A model generated the notes under the pieces. It saw only the letters and a program-made list of their open reading frames with translations. It was not told where the DNA came from and searched no databases. The position numbers and the translations under genes were made by a program. Positions 42,890 to 51,089 of a stretch of DNA of 64,000 bases are shown here, one piece after another (position 1 is the first letter of the stretch; each line of letters starts with the position of its first letter). This DNA is from an uncultured Lachnospiraceae bacterium (GTDB taxonomy: Bacteria > Bacillota > Clostridia > Lachnospirales > Lachnospiraceae), in NCBI GenBank assembly GCA_948473115.1, contig CAOKWI010000009.1:22200-86199 (forward strand), written 5' to 3'.

Positions 42890-43744
42890 ATGGCGAATTT
42901 AGGGATACCACGAAATACGATTGAAATTTTACAGAGATACCATTTTAATTTCCAGAAAAAATACGGGCAGAATTTTCTCGTCGATGTCAATGTTCTGGAC
43001 AGGATCATTGCCGCCGCGGAAATCACAAGGGAAGACTGCGTGCTGGAGATCGGTCCGGGTATCGGCACCATGACACAATATCTGGCGGAGAGCGCAAGGG
43101 AAGTGGTGGCGGTGGAAATTGACAGGAATCTGATCCCCATTCTGGAAGATACGCTGTCCGGCTATGACAATGTGACGGTCATAAACGAAGATATCCTGAA
43201 ACTGGATATCCGGAAGATTGTGGAGGAAAGGAACGGCGGAGAACCTGTCAAGGTGGTCGCCAATCTGCCCTATTACATAACCACGCCGATTATCATGGGA
43301 CTGTTTGAAAGCAAGGTGCCCCTAAAGAGTATCACTATTATGGTGCAGAAGGAAGTGGCGGACAGAATGCAGGTGGGGCCGGGCACCAAGGATTACGGCG
43401 CCCTGTCCCTGGCGGTGCAGTATTACGCGAAGCCGGAGATCGTGGCAAATGTGCCGCCCAACTGTTTCATTCCCCGCCCCAATGTGGGCAGTGCAGTGAT
43501 ACGGCTCACCAGGTATGATACACCAACCGTCAGAGTGCAGGATGAAAGAAAAATGTTTTCCCTGATCAGGGCTTCCTTTAACCAGAGGAGAAAGACCTTG
43601 GTCAACGGACTGTGCAATGCGGCTGAGCTGCGTCTGTCTAAGGAACGGGTGACAGGGGTGCTGGAGGAGATGGGACTGCCGCCGGCCATACGGGGAGAGG
43701 CGCTGACCCTGGAGCAGTTCGCGAGGCTGAGCGATCTGCTGTAG
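42890..43744 (+). CDS. rsmA: 16S rRNA dimethyladenosine transferase
   Basis: 284 residues, full length for RsmA (KsgA). FQKKYGQNFLVD opens the family, LEIGPGIGTMTQYLA is the SAM-binding motif I, VVAVEIDRNLIPIL is motif II, and VVANLPYYITTPIIM is the catalytic NLPYY motif IV. FIPRPNVGSAVIRL lies at the end of the methylase domain. It dimethylates the two adjacent adenines of the helix 45 loop in 16S rRNA during 30S maturation. The start at ATG 42890 (MANLGIPRNTIEIL) matches family N-termini; a leader of eight codons in the track is not needed. The ribosome binding site is weak and lies at the end of the repeat array. Confidence 0.95.
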   Translation: MANLGIPRNTIEILQRYHFNFQKKYGQNFLVDVNVLDRIIAAAEITREDCVLEIGPGIGTMTQYLAESAREVVAVEIDRNLIPILEDTLSGYDNVTVINEDILKLDIRKIVEERNGGEPVKVVANLPYYITTPIIMGLFESKVPLKSITIMVQKEVADRMQVGPGTKDYGALSLAVQYYAKPEIVANVPPNCFIPRPNVGSAVIRLTRYDTPTVRVQDERKMFSLIRASFNQRRKTLVNGLCNAAELRLSKERVTGVLEEMGLPPAIRGEALTLEQFARLSDLL

Positions 43745-43935
43745 GAAAAACAGATCGCAATTTTACTGTAAATCAGCCATGCTGAAAACAAGCGTGCCCT
43801 CTTTGACACAGGAAACGGTTCTTCCGGGGCGGAGCCGGAGCGCTTTTATCACGGATTTGTACTGGGGCGCCCGGCGGATTTGGGGAATGCTTAGCTTTTC
43901 ATTCGAGATAAAATTGAAAAAATGATAATTTATTA

Positions 43936-45069
43936 TCAGAATATCATCGCAGCGGTGGACTGGCGGATCTCCAAGGATGGAGTGATGACCTTGCGGTAAA
44001 TATTCATATCATGCTGCTCCAGACGCCGGCGCAGGAGATTGCCGGCCTCTCTGCCCATGCTGTATTCGGATTGATTGATGTGGGTGAAAAAATCCGGATT
44101 GATGGCAGTGGTCATGGGGGTGTCAAAGGAAATCAGCGATACAGTCCCCGGAACATCTATTTTGCAGGAAGCGCATAGATGATATAAATATGCACAGGTA
44201 TCGGATTCCGCAGCCACAAAAGCTGTGATTCTGTTTTCATGGATCAGCTTGATAAGCTTCTCCTGATAATGGCTGAATTTTTTTGTGATATCAAAGCTCT
44301 CGACGATTTGTATGGAATTTTCCGGCATATTCAACCTTTCGGCAGCAGACAGAAGTCCTTCAAATCTGTGCTTGACAGAAAAGGTATTTCGATTGGAGGT
44401 AGTGACAAGGGCAATGCGCTGATGCCCAAGCTCATTCAGGTGCTTGACGCAAAGCTCGCCGGCCATCTGGTTGTCGGCAATAACATAGCTGGTATTGAGA
44501 CGTGGCAGGTAGCGGTCCAGCAGCACCAGGGGATATTTCTGCAGGCTCATGAATAACAGCTCGTTGCTGAAATAAGGCTGGTTTTGGGGAAACAGGACAA
44601 TCCCGGAAATGTTTGTTTCCAGACAGCGCTTTAATAAATAATTTTCAATCTGCGGATTCTGGCTCTGAAAAAAATGACAGATATATTCATTTTCCGGAAA
44701 TGCTGATAAAACGCCATTCATCATGGACAGTGAAAAGCTGTCTGTGAGGGTAGGAATGATACAAGCTATTTCCGGCAGGAGATTAAGGCTCTGGCCGTTT
44801 TCTGCCAGCAGGGTCAGATCACTCGGCAGGGGAGGTGTCTTCCGCGGCTGTGCGACAAAGCTTCCCCTGTTGGGAAATCGATCCACCACCCCTTCGTTTT
44901 TCAATTCGCTCAGGGCTCTGGAGACGGTGATACGGCTCACCTGGTATTGTTCCATGAATTGATGTTCTGTCGGAAGCTTGTCCCCGGGGGACAGGAGATT
45001 TGTTTTGATCTGGTGAAGGATGTCTTCTTTGATCTTTTGGTACATGGGTTGGTTCATGATTTTCGCCAT
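43936..45069 (-). CDS. GntR/LacI hybrid sugar-responsive regulator (AraR-like layout)
   Basis: 377 residues. Residues 1-80 are a GntR winged helix (QIKTNLLSPGDKLPTEHQFMEQYQVSRITVSRALSELKNEGVV). Residues about 100-377 are a LacI-type periplasmic-binding-protein fold (IACIIPTLTDSFSLSMMNGVL, GIVLFPQNQP, VLLDRYLPRLNTSYVIADNQMAGELCVKHLNELGHQRIALVT). This fusion is the AraR arrangement: a repressor released by a small sugar. GGAGGG precedes the ATG by eight bases. It is divergent from the GH38 gene and very probably controls the downstream catabolic operon. Confidence 0.9.
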   Translation of the reverse strand: MAKIMNQPMYQKIKEDILHQIKTNLLSPGDKLPTEHQFMEQYQVSRITVSRALSELKNEGVVDRFPNRGSFVAQPRKTPPLPSDLTLLAENGQSLNLLPEIACIIPTLTDSFSLSMMNGVLSAFPENEYICHFFQSQNPQIENYLLKRCLETNISGIVLFPQNQPYFSNELLFMSLQKYPLVLLDRYLPRLNTSYVIADNQMAGELCVKHLNELGHQRIALVTTSNRNTFSVKHRFEGLLSAAERLNMPENSIQIVESFDITKKFSHYQEKLIKLIHENRITAFVAAESDTCAYLYHLCASCKIDVPGTVSLISFDTPMTTAINPDFFTHINQSEYSMGREAGNLLRRRLEQHDMNIYRKVITPSLEIRQSTAAMIF

Positions 45070-45101
45070 AGCGCAATCCCTCCGTATGTATGCATATCAT
45101 A

Positions 45102-45131
45102 AATATACCGCACTGCCTTTGCACATGTCAA
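45102..45131 (-). promoter_or_regulatory. Promoter of the GntR/LacI-type regulator
   Basis: On the minus strand TTGACA (45126-45131), 18-bp spacer, TATATT (45102-45107). TGTCAA and TTGACA repeats flank the -35 in both directions, a possible operator. Confidence 0.55.
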
Positions 45132-45230
45132 GATTGACAATTTGACATATTTGTTATAAGACATATGCAGTAAACAAGAGGCCAAAATATGTGGAATATG
45201 ACTAAAGTTACAATATAGGGGCAAAAAACA

Positions 45231-45259
45231 TTGCAGTCTGTACAAAAACATGCTAGATT
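45231..45259 (+). promoter_or_regulatory. Candidate promoter of the GH38 gene
   Basis: TTGCAG, 17-bp spacer, TAGATT. A perfect 10-bp palindrome TGACATGTCA lies downstream at 45301-45310 and could be a repressor site. The region 45070-45550 contains no credible gene. Confidence 0.4.
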
Positions 45260-45550
45260 GATTGCAATGAATATGATGAAAAGCAAGCTGAAATGCAATA
45301 TGACATGTCAAATAATGCATATGAGGCCCTGATCAGTTTAAACTGTCAATTCTGATTTGTATTTGTCTATGCTCCTTTTGTGGTCTCGGTGAAGACGGCG
45401 TTTTATCTGCGGGCAGTGTACATGGCATATAATTCTTTGAAAGTGGCAGTTATATTCGCGCAGATTCACACGAAAAAACTTGTCAAAGGCATTTCTGGAC
45501 AGCGGGCTTGTCTTATCAATGGAAATATCATTGGACTTGGAGGAGAGAAG

Positions 45551-48500
45551 ATGAAATTGATGCATTCGGAATGGAGGGACAGGATTAATCATTGGATACG
45601 CACCCTGAAAGATGATTTTTATGTACCTTTGGGGGAGATTTCCTGGGAGGCCTTTACTACTATGGAATATTTAACGCCGCAAGAGGCGCAAGAGGGGATT
45701 TTCGCCCCGGTAAGTCCCGGATATACCTGGGGCAGAATATGGGAATATTGCTGGTTTCGCAGCAGTATTACGCTGCCCGCGGAAGCGGAAGGGCAGCGTA
45801 TTGTGATGGATTTGAAGCCTGATGGGGAGTCGGCGCTGTATGTCAACGGGAAGGCATTTGGCACCTATCGCGCATCCTGGGTGGACGAGCCCCATCATTT
45901 TATGGAGGATAATGTGCTCAGCTTCTGTGCGGAGAAGGGGGAGCATTTCGATCTTCTGATGGAGACTTATGCAGGGCACTTTTTCCCGGAAGCTCCCAGT
46001 GGAGGGTGTGCAACCGGCCCTGTGCTGCCGGGCGCATATATGGACAACGCGGTGGAAGGGGCAAGGCGGGTTCTTGGGAAATGCACGTATGGAATCTGGA
46101 ATGAGGATGCGTATCAGCTCTATATGGACGTGGATACTTTAAGCAGGCTTTTGGCTACTTTGGATGAAGTCTCTCTCCGGGCTGCAAAAATTGCAAAGGC
46201 GCTGGAACAGTTCACGTTGATCGTGGATTTTGAACAGTCCAGGGAGGGGCGGATCGTTTCGTATAAAAAAGCGAGAGAAGCGCTTCGCCCTGTTATGGAG
46301 GCAAAAAACGGTTCAAGCGCTCCGATATTCTATGCCATAGGCAATGCGCATCTTGATCTGGCATGGCTTTGGCCCATGGCGGAGACCTGCCGCAAGACTG
46401 AGAGAACTTTTGCGGCTCAGCTGCGGTTGATGGAAGAATACCCGGAGTATAAGTTTATTCAGAGTCAGCCGGCTTCTTATGAAATGTGTAAAAAGTATTA
46501 TCCGGAACTGTTTGCTAGGATCAAGGAGGCCGTAAAAAGCGGTCAGTGGATTGCGGACGGCGCTATGTGGGTGGAGCCGGATACCAATATGGCGGGAGGG
46601 GAAGCCCTGATTCGTCAGCTGGTGCATGGAAAACGATATTATCAGGAAGAGTTTGATGTGGACAGCCGTGTGCTCTGGCTGCCGGACACATTTGGATACA
46701 CGGCGGCCCTGCCGCAGATTTTGAGAGGCTGCGGTGTGGATTATCTGGTCACGCAGAAGATTTTCTGGTCCTACAATGAGGGGGAGCAGTTTCCGTATCA
46801 TTATTTCACATGGCAGGGAATGGACGGTTCACAGGTTGTTTCCTTTCTTCCCACCAGCTACACTTACCGCACGGATCCGCTGGAGGCGAACCGGATCTGG
46901 AAAAACCGGACGCAGATGCAGGATCTGGACGCGTTTCTGATGCCTTATGGGTATGGTGACGGCGGCGGGGGGCCGGCGAGAGATTTCGTGGAATATGCCA
47001 GACGCCAGGAAGATCTGGAAGGCAGTGTCAAAGTAAAAATGGCAGGCCCCATGGAATTTTTCAGGGATATGGAGGAAAAGGGCGGTCCTGTCAACACTTA
47101 CGTGGGAGAGCTGTATTTCAGCGCTCACAGGGGAACATACACTTCCCAGGCGGCGGTGAAGAAAAATAACCGGCGCTGCGAGCTTGCCATGCGGGAAATG
47201 GAGCTGTGGAGTTCTCTGGCACTGGACTGCGGACTGGACTATAAACAGGAGAAGGCGGATGCGCTGTGGAAGCAGCTATTGCTGCATCAGTTCCATGATA
47301 TTCTTCCCGGATCCTGCATCGGGCGTGTGTATGAGGAGGCAGGAAAGACATACCGTAAGATTTTGGACGGAGCCGGGGAACTGCAGCAGCAGGCGCTCGC
47401 GGCACTGACGGAGCAGGTAGAAGAGACGGGCGTGACGGTGTGGAATTCACTGAGCTTTCCCAGAAAGGCATTGGTGGAACTGCCTGAAACATTTGCAAAG
47501 GGCGCGAAAACGGTGGAAGGAAAGCCTGTGCCGGTCCGGCAGTCGGAAGGTCTCGTGAAAGCGCTGGTCACCATCCCACCCTGTGGTGCGGTTTCACTGA
47601 TTCCTGCAGAAGAAGCATTTTTGGAAGAGGACCTGGGAAAAGCGGCGGTCTCCGTAAAACCATGTGAGGATGGTTATGTATTGGAAAATGAACATGTCAG
47701 GGTGATAGTGAACCGCAGGGGCGAGATCATCTCCTTTGTGCTGAAGGAATCTGGCAGGGAATTTGCATCGGAGCCCATGAACAGGTTTCATCTGTATAAG
47801 GATGTGCCCCGTATGTTTGACGCGTGGGATATTGATTCCAATTACACGGAGCAGGAGATCGAAGCGCTCGTCGAAGCTTCGGTCGAGAGGATCGCAGAAG
47901 GTCTGGAGGGTGTGTTGAAGGTAAAAGGCAGGATCAGCGAATCCGGTTTCGTACAATACATCCGTCTGGCGGCAGACAGCAGGCGGCTTGAATTTGAGAC
48001 GGAGGTTGACTGGAAGGAACTGCACCGGCTGCTGAAAGTGGCATTCCCTGTGGAGGTATATTCTGAGAATGCGTTTAACGAGATTCAGTTTGGCTACGTG
48101 GAGCGTCCCACACATCGGTCCAGACCGTATGATAAAGACAGGTTTGAGGTATGCAACCATCGATACAGTGCGCTTTGTGACGGCGCCCACGGGGCAGCGG
48201 TGCTAAACGACTGCAAATATGGCATTAGCATGAACGGAAACGCACTGGCGCTGACGCTCCTTCGGGCATCCGCCACACCGGAGATGCGTGCGGATAATGG
48301 GATGCACACCTTTACGTATGCGTTTACCGCATGGGAAGGCAGCTTTGCGGACTGCGATGCGGTCAGACAGGGTTATGAGCTGAATGTGAAGCCGCCGGTT
48401 ACGACAGGGAGCAGAAAATGCTTCAGTGCGGTGGAGATAGCGAGAGAGAATGTGATTCTGGACACCATGAAACCTGCGGAGGATGGAAGCGGTGATATCA

Positions 48501-48685
48501 TCCTGCGTCTGTACGAATCCAAGAAGGCGGCGGTGGAGACGGAGGTATCTCTGCAATTTGGGGCAGGCAGGGCATACCTGTGCGATATGCTCGAAAATAT
48601 CACGGAAGAGTTAAGCGTCACAAATGGAAATATCGTCTTGCGGTTCCGTGCATTCGAGATTAAGACGATCCGGATAAAACGATGA
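45551..48685 (+). CDS. Glycoside hydrolase family 38 alpha-mannosidase
   Basis: 1044 residues. After an N-terminal beta domain, the catalytic domain opens with YAIGNAHLDLAWLWPMAET (zinc-ligand H and D). WLPDTFGYTAALPQILRGCGV (about residue 376) carries the nucleophile Asp, and QKIFWSYNEGEQFPYHYFTWQG follows, all typical of GH38. The helical middle and beta-sandwich C-terminus complete the family. It cleaves alpha-linked mannose by a retaining mechanism. No signal peptide is seen, so it acts on imported oligosaccharides. The ATG at 45551 has GGAGGAGAG upstream and starts at MKLMHSEW; the track start 57 codons earlier is in the promoter region. Divergent from its likely regulator. Confidence 0.92.
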   Translation: MKLMHSEWRDRINHWIRTLKDDFYVPLGEISWEAFTTMEYLTPQEAQEGIFAPVSPGYTWGRIWEYCWFRSSITLPAEAEGQRIVMDLKPDGESALYVNGKAFGTYRASWVDEPHHFMEDNVLSFCAEKGEHFDLLMETYAGHFFPEAPSGGCATGPVLPGAYMDNAVEGARRVLGKCTYGIWNEDAYQLYMDVDTLSRLLATLDEVSLRAAKIAKALEQFTLIVDFEQSREGRIVSYKKAREALRPVMEAKNGSSAPIFYAIGNAHLDLAWLWPMAETCRKTERTFAAQLRLMEEYPEYKFIQSQPASYEMCKKYYPELFARIKEAVKSGQWIADGAMWVEPDTNMAGGEALIRQLVHGKRYYQEEFDVDSRVLWLPDTFGYTAALPQILRGCGVDYLVTQKIFWSYNEGEQFPYHYFTWQGMDGSQVVSFLPTSYTYRTDPLEANRIWKNRTQMQDLDAFLMPYGYGDGGGGPARDFVEYARRQEDLEGSVKVKMAGPMEFFRDMEEKGGPVNTYVGELYFSAHRGTYTSQAAVKKNNRRCELAMREMELWSSLALDCGLDYKQEKADALWKQLLLHQFHDILPGSCIGRVYEEAGKTYRKILDGAGELQQQALAALTEQVEETGVTVWNSLSFPRKALVELPETFAKGAKTVEGKPVPVRQSEGLVKALVTIPPCGAVSLIPAEEAFLEEDLGKAAVSVKPCEDGYVLENEHVRVIVNRRGEIISFVLKESGREFASEPMNRFHLYKDVPRMFDAWDIDSNYTEQEIEALVEASVERIAEGLEGVLKVKGRISESGFVQYIRLAADSRRLEFETEVDWKELHRLLKVAFPVEVYSENAFNEIQFGYVERPTHRSRPYDKDRFEVCNHRYSALCDGAHGAAVLNDCKYGISMNGNALALTLLRASATPEMRADNGMHTFTYAFTAWEGSFADCDAVRQGYELNVKPPVTTGSRKCFSAVEIARENVILDTMKPAEDGSGDIILRLYESKKAAVETEVSLQFGAGRAYLCDMLENITEELSVTNGNIVLRFRAFEIKTIRIKR

Positions 48686-48725
48686 ACCGGAAACAGAATA
48701 AAAGAAAAGCAGGGAAGGGAAAGTT

Positions 48726-50762
48726 ATGGACAGAGAAACGATGGGAAGAAAAAAAAGAGTGGCTGTCAGACGTCTTCCGGCGGTGCCGCTCATTACCTGT
48801 GATCCTTATTTCAGCATATGGTCAGGAAGCGACAGGCTGTTTGAGACAGACACCATGCACTGGACAGGAAGGAGGAAAAGGATAACGGGGATTGCTGAGA
48901 TCGATGGAACAAGGTATCGCTTTATGGGTACGGGACAGGCTGTGCCCATGGAGCAGACGCAGATGGAAGTGACGGCCGTTTTTACCAGATACTATTTTGA
49001 GGCGGCAGGAGTGGAACTGACAGTCACCTTCTGGACGCCCTTGCTTCTGGACGATCTGGATGTGCTTTCAAGGCCATGCTCCTATCTGGACATGGAGGTT
49101 GGTTCACTGGACAGGGAAAGGCATCAGGTGGAGGTTCGCTGGGAATTTTCAGGGGAGCTGTGCTGCAACCGTGGACAGACGGAAAAAATCGGAGGAGGAA
49201 GTTACGAGCTGGATAAGATACAGACCGCATGGCTTGGGCTGCGGGAACAAAATCCCCTGGGGCATAGCGGTGACAGCATCACAATCGACTGGGGTTATCT
49301 TTATCTGGCTGTGGAGGAAAAGGCGGACAGAGAAGTCTTTTATTGTCAGGAGAGGCGCTGCCTTTGTGCGGTTTTCCATTTTTATACGGAGAAAGACAGG
49401 TATGCGGATGCGTCTCTGGTGGCTGCATATGACGATATCGCATCTGTCTGCTATTTCGGAAGAATGCTTCCCGGATACTGGGCACGGGACGGGAAAAGCA
49501 TTCATACTGCCATCGAGGAAGCAATCCGGGAGCGCAGCGCTTTAAAAACGCGGTGTGAGATCTTTGAACAGGAATTGGAGGAGGAGACCGGAAGGTTTGG
49601 AGAAGCGTACACGAAGATTTGCCACGCTGCCTATCGGCAGTCCATTGCGGCCCATAAGCTGATTGCGGATGAGAAGGGAAACGCTGTATTTATCTCCAAA
49701 GAGTGCCATTCCAACGGCTGTGCTGCCACTGTGGATGTGACCTATCCCTCCGCGCCGCTGTTTTTGGTATACAATCCGGAGCTGGTGCGGGCAATGCTGC
49801 GCCCGGTGCTGCACTTTGCCAAAATGCCGGCGTGGGGATATGACTTTGCGCCCCATGACGTAGGGCGTTATCCTTATGTGACGGGACAGGTCTACGGGCT
49901 GCAGGCTTATCGGCGCGCAGCGCAGGATTTAAACGGTGGAGAGGAAACGGGATTTGTTTATCCGATGTTATATCAAATGCCGCAGAGCGCGGGACTGTAT
50001 CAGCTTGAGAACCAGATGCCTGTGGAGGAAAGCGGCAATCTGCTCATTCTCGCGGCACAGCTGGCGAGGTGGGATCCCCAGGGGGAGAAGGACAGCCTAA
50101 AGGAGAATCTGCCGCTGTATGAGAAGTGGGTGAAATATCTCCTGCAATATGGCAGTGATCCTGGAGAACAGTTGTGTACGGACGATTTCGCGGGACATAT
50201 GGCACACAATGTAAATCTTTCCATAAAAGCAGTGATGGGCATAGAGGCATGTTCTATCCTGATGGAAGCGGCAGGAAGGAATGAGGAAGCTGCCTGTTAT
50301 CATGAAAAGGCGGCTGGGATGGCAAAAGAGGTGTACGGCAGGGCTTATGCTGCCGGTCATACAAAGCTGACCTTCGATGGAAGTGAGGAGGGCTGGAGTC
50401 TGAAATATAATGCCGTATGGGATTTGGTTTTCGGATCCGGTCTTTGGGAGCCGGAGTTTTATGCCAATGAGTCGGCATTCTACAGAAAGAAATGCAATCC
50501 TTATGGGGTACCGCTGGATTCCAGGGAAGATTACACGAAAAGCGACTGGATGATGTGGGCGGCGGCGATGGACGGCGAAGGACGGAATGTGGAAATGCTT
50601 GCCCAGCGTATCTTAAATTTCCTGGAAAACAGTCCCGACAGGGTTCCCTTTTCTGACTGGTATCAGACGATGAGCGGCAGGCAGCAGGGATTTCAAAATC
50701 GTACGGTGCAGGGAGGAATCTTTATGCCGCTATTCCTGGGCAGAAACGATACAAGAGATTGA
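48726..50762 (+). CDS. GtaA-like (DUF4965/DUF1793) alpha-helical toroid protein
   Basis: 678 residues. The sequence has a beta-sandwich N-terminal half (DPYFSIWSGSDRLFETDTMHWTG) and a helical (alpha/alpha)6-type second half with AAYRQSIAAHKLIADEKGN, LYQMPQSAGLYQLE, LCTDDFAGHMAHNVNLSIKAVMGIEA and SDWMMWAAAM. This pattern is that of the DUF4965/DUF1793 'glutaminase GtaA-like' family found in glycan-utilisation loci. The biochemical role is unclear and the glutaminase name is historical; a glycosidase role is more likely here. It follows GH38 by 40 bp with GGAAGGGAAAG before the ATG. Confidence 0.8.
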   Translation: MDRETMGRKKRVAVRRLPAVPLITCDPYFSIWSGSDRLFETDTMHWTGRRKRITGIAEIDGTRYRFMGTGQAVPMEQTQMEVTAVFTRYYFEAAGVELTVTFWTPLLLDDLDVLSRPCSYLDMEVGSLDRERHQVEVRWEFSGELCCNRGQTEKIGGGSYELDKIQTAWLGLREQNPLGHSGDSITIDWGYLYLAVEEKADREVFYCQERRCLCAVFHFYTEKDRYADASLVAAYDDIASVCYFGRMLPGYWARDGKSIHTAIEEAIRERSALKTRCEIFEQELEEETGRFGEAYTKICHAAYRQSIAAHKLIADEKGNAVFISKECHSNGCAATVDVTYPSAPLFLVYNPELVRAMLRPVLHFAKMPAWGYDFAPHDVGRYPYVTGQVYGLQAYRRAAQDLNGGEETGFVYPMLYQMPQSAGLYQLENQMPVEESGNLLILAAQLARWDPQGEKDSLKENLPLYEKWVKYLLQYGSDPGEQLCTDDFAGHMAHNVNLSIKAVMGIEACSILMEAAGRNEEAACYHEKAAGMAKEVYGRAYAAGHTKLTFDGSEEGWSLKYNAVWDLVFGSGLWEPEFYANESAFYRKKCNPYGVPLDSREDYTKSDWMMWAAAMDGEGRNVEMLAQRILNFLENSPDRVPFSDWYQTMSGRQQGFQNRTVQGGIFMPLFLGRNDTRD

Positions 50763-50807
50763 AAAGGGATCATGGGTTTGAGGGGGGTGAATATTGTACG
50801 GGTATCA

Positions 50808-50836
50808 TTGACAAAACGGGGAAGAGGGCATATAAT
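50808..50836 (+). promoter_or_regulatory. Perfect consensus sigma-A promoter
   Basis: TTGACA, exactly 17 bp, TATAAT: a full-consensus promoter inside the gap between the GtaA-like gene and the importer operon. Transcription would start near 50843 and meet the terminator below after about 30 nt. Confidence 0.85.
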
Positions 50837-50849
50837 TCCAATAAAGGCA

Positions 50850-50910
50850 CTATAGGAATCTATAGCGATAAGTCCTATGCGAGTAAAATCCATAGGACTT
50901 TTTTATTTTC
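50850..50910 (+). promoter_or_regulatory. Attenuator or small RNA: terminator with competing antiterminator
   Basis: Terminator: AAGTCCTATG (50870-50879) pairs with CATAGGACTT (50891-50900), a perfect 10-bp stem followed by TTTTATTTTC. The upstream ATAGGA (50852-50857) can pair instead with TCCTAT (50873-50878), giving a mutually exclusive antiterminator. A small CTATAG-GAAT-CTATAG hairpin precedes it. The full transcript if terminated is about 65 nt. It resembles a regulated leader, but the aptamer or binding protein is not recognised. No LicT-type RAT sequence is evident. Confidence 0.7.
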
Positions 50911-50964
50911 CTGATTATTACAGGGAGGCATCTGCCCGCGCAAACCGGAAACACATGGAAGGGT

Positions 50965-51007
50965 CAAAAGGGTATGTGCGGTTTTGTCCTTCCCATATAC
51001 CCTTTTG
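50965..51007 (+). promoter_or_regulatory. Second leader hairpin before the importer operon
   Basis: CAAAAGGGTATGTG and CATATACCCTTTTG pair over 14 bp with one G-U pair, loop of 15 nt. No T-tract directly follows (GCTCTTGTCATTTT), so it is a weaker terminator or a structural element. It lies 83 bp before the start codon. Confidence 0.55.
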
Positions 51008-51089
51008 GCTCTTGTCATTTTAACAGACGGGCTCTATGCTCGAAGACGTAATATGTATTACAGAAAAGAAGAAAGGATGGAAGACAATA

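Noticed and set aside
43745-43935. Open minus-strand frame (about 50 codons) beyond the GntR/LacI-type stop codon
   Set aside because: It looks faintly protein-like (IPQIRRAPQYKSVIKALRLRPG) but has no start codon and is in a different frame from the regulator; probably chance or a short remnant.
50763-51089. Known riboswitch in the importer leader
   Set aside because: No conserved aptamer sequence I know is visible; only promoter, terminator and pairing switches are supported.
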